DNA from: JBCDLI01 sp038745535
Lineage (GTDB): Bacteria > Pseudomonadota > Alphaproteobacteria > Rhizobiales > Rhizobiaceae
NCBI GenBank assembly: GCA_038745535.1
Contig: JBCDLI010000083.1
Coordinates: 1 to 6,014 of the forward strand
Direction of reading: 5' to 3'
Length of the DNA stretch: 6,014 bases
Position numbers and translations under genes: made by a program. Every line of letters begins with the position of its first letter. Position 1 is the stretch's first letter. The notes beneath the pieces were generated by a model. The model was not told the origin of the DNA. It did not search any database and saw only the letters and a list, made by a program, of their open reading frames with translations. Of this stretch, positions 5,851 through 6,014 are shown piece after piece.

Positions 5851-5857
5851 AAAGGAG
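5851..5857 (+). promoter_or_regulatory. Strong ribosome binding site of the last gene
   Basis: AAAGGAG lies 8 nt before ATG 5866, an ideal spacing, and 14 nt before the next in-frame ATG at 5872. It therefore favours the first. It is the clearest Shine-Dalgarno sequence in the window. Confidence 0.85.
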
Positions 5858-5865
5858 CCTTTCCC

Positions 5866-6014
5866 ATGCGCATGACAACTTTGACCCTGGCAGCCGCTTT
5901 TGCTGTCAGCGCATCAGCCGCCTCTGCTTGTGGTTGGAGCAGTGCCAAGCAAACGGTTGCCGAAGCACCAGCGAATATGACCAAGATGACACACAAAATG
6001 GAAGTGGCGAAAGC
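5866..6014 (+). CDS. Small exported protein, 5' part only
   Basis: The frame is open from ATG 5866 to the right edge, giving 49 residues with the rest outside the window. It starts MRMTTLTLAAAFAVSASAAS, a typical signal peptide with a basic start and an Ala-rich core. Likely cleavage is after ASA at residue 21, leaving a mature protein beginning CGWSSAKQTVAEAP. A Cys at +1 could suggest a lipoprotein, but the preceding A-S-A lacks the usual Leu at -3, so the lipobox is weak. The mature part seen so far is polar and low in complexity, with spaced Met and Lys (NMTKMTHKMEVAK). I do not recognise the family and assign no function. The strong ribosome binding site, the signal peptide and the absence of stops make it a real gene. 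It starts 123 nt after the TraB/GumN gene and probably has its own transcript. Confidence 0.78.
   Translation, partial: MRMTTLTLAAAFAVSASAASACGWSSAKQTVAEAPANMTKMTHKMEVAK

Overview
The window looks like ordinary chromosomal DNA from an alphaproteobacterium, most likely a member of Hyphomicrobiales (Rhizobiales) or a close relative. This is inferred from the moderately GC-rich coding sequence, the RimM, TrmD and L19 sequences with a long Ala/Glu-rich L19 tail, the XerC type, and the mix of GFA-family, TraB/GumN-family and DMT-family neighbours. The exact genus cannot be given from sequence alone. Genes are tightly packed and no stretch longer than 300 bases lacks a gene. I saw no tRNA, rRNA, CRISPR array, insertion sequence or phage gene.

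Left part (1-1134, plus strand): the C-terminal end of a YkuD-type L,D-transpeptidase, with its active-site His and Cys visible, followed after 29 nt by a complete EamA/DMT-family membrane transporter. The transporter converges on rplS. A good intrinsic terminator for the minus-strand transcript lies between them (1142-1172).

Middle part (1201-3573, minus strand, read right to left): rimM, trmD, a GFA-family zinc protein, then rplS. This is the conserved ribosome/tRNA-maturation cluster: RimM for 30S maturation, TrmD for tRNA m1G37 methylation, L19 at the subunit interface. It has two departures from the textbook rpsP-rimM-trmD-rplS order. rpsP is not next to rimM, and a GFA gene sits between trmD and rplS. 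The rimM/trmD junction overlaps by 1 nt and the trmD/GFA junction by 4 nt, so these three are probably translationally coupled. rplS follows after a 185-nt gap that holds no convincing gene.

Right part (3634-6014, plus strand): xerC, encoding a tyrosine recombinase of the chromosome-dimer-resolution type, is divergent from rimM. It is followed by a secreted TraB/GumN-family protein whose start codon lies only 6 nt after a good -10 box and has no Shine-Dalgarno sequence, so it may be made from a leaderless mRNA. Last comes the 5' end of a small exported protein that runs off the window, preceded by a strong ribosome binding site and a long imperfect hairpin.

I found no evidence of an undescribed defence, mobile or biosynthetic system. 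The points most worth checking are the coupled GFA gene, the possible leaderless TraB/GumN transcript with a dyad over its -10 box, and the structured leader of the last gene.
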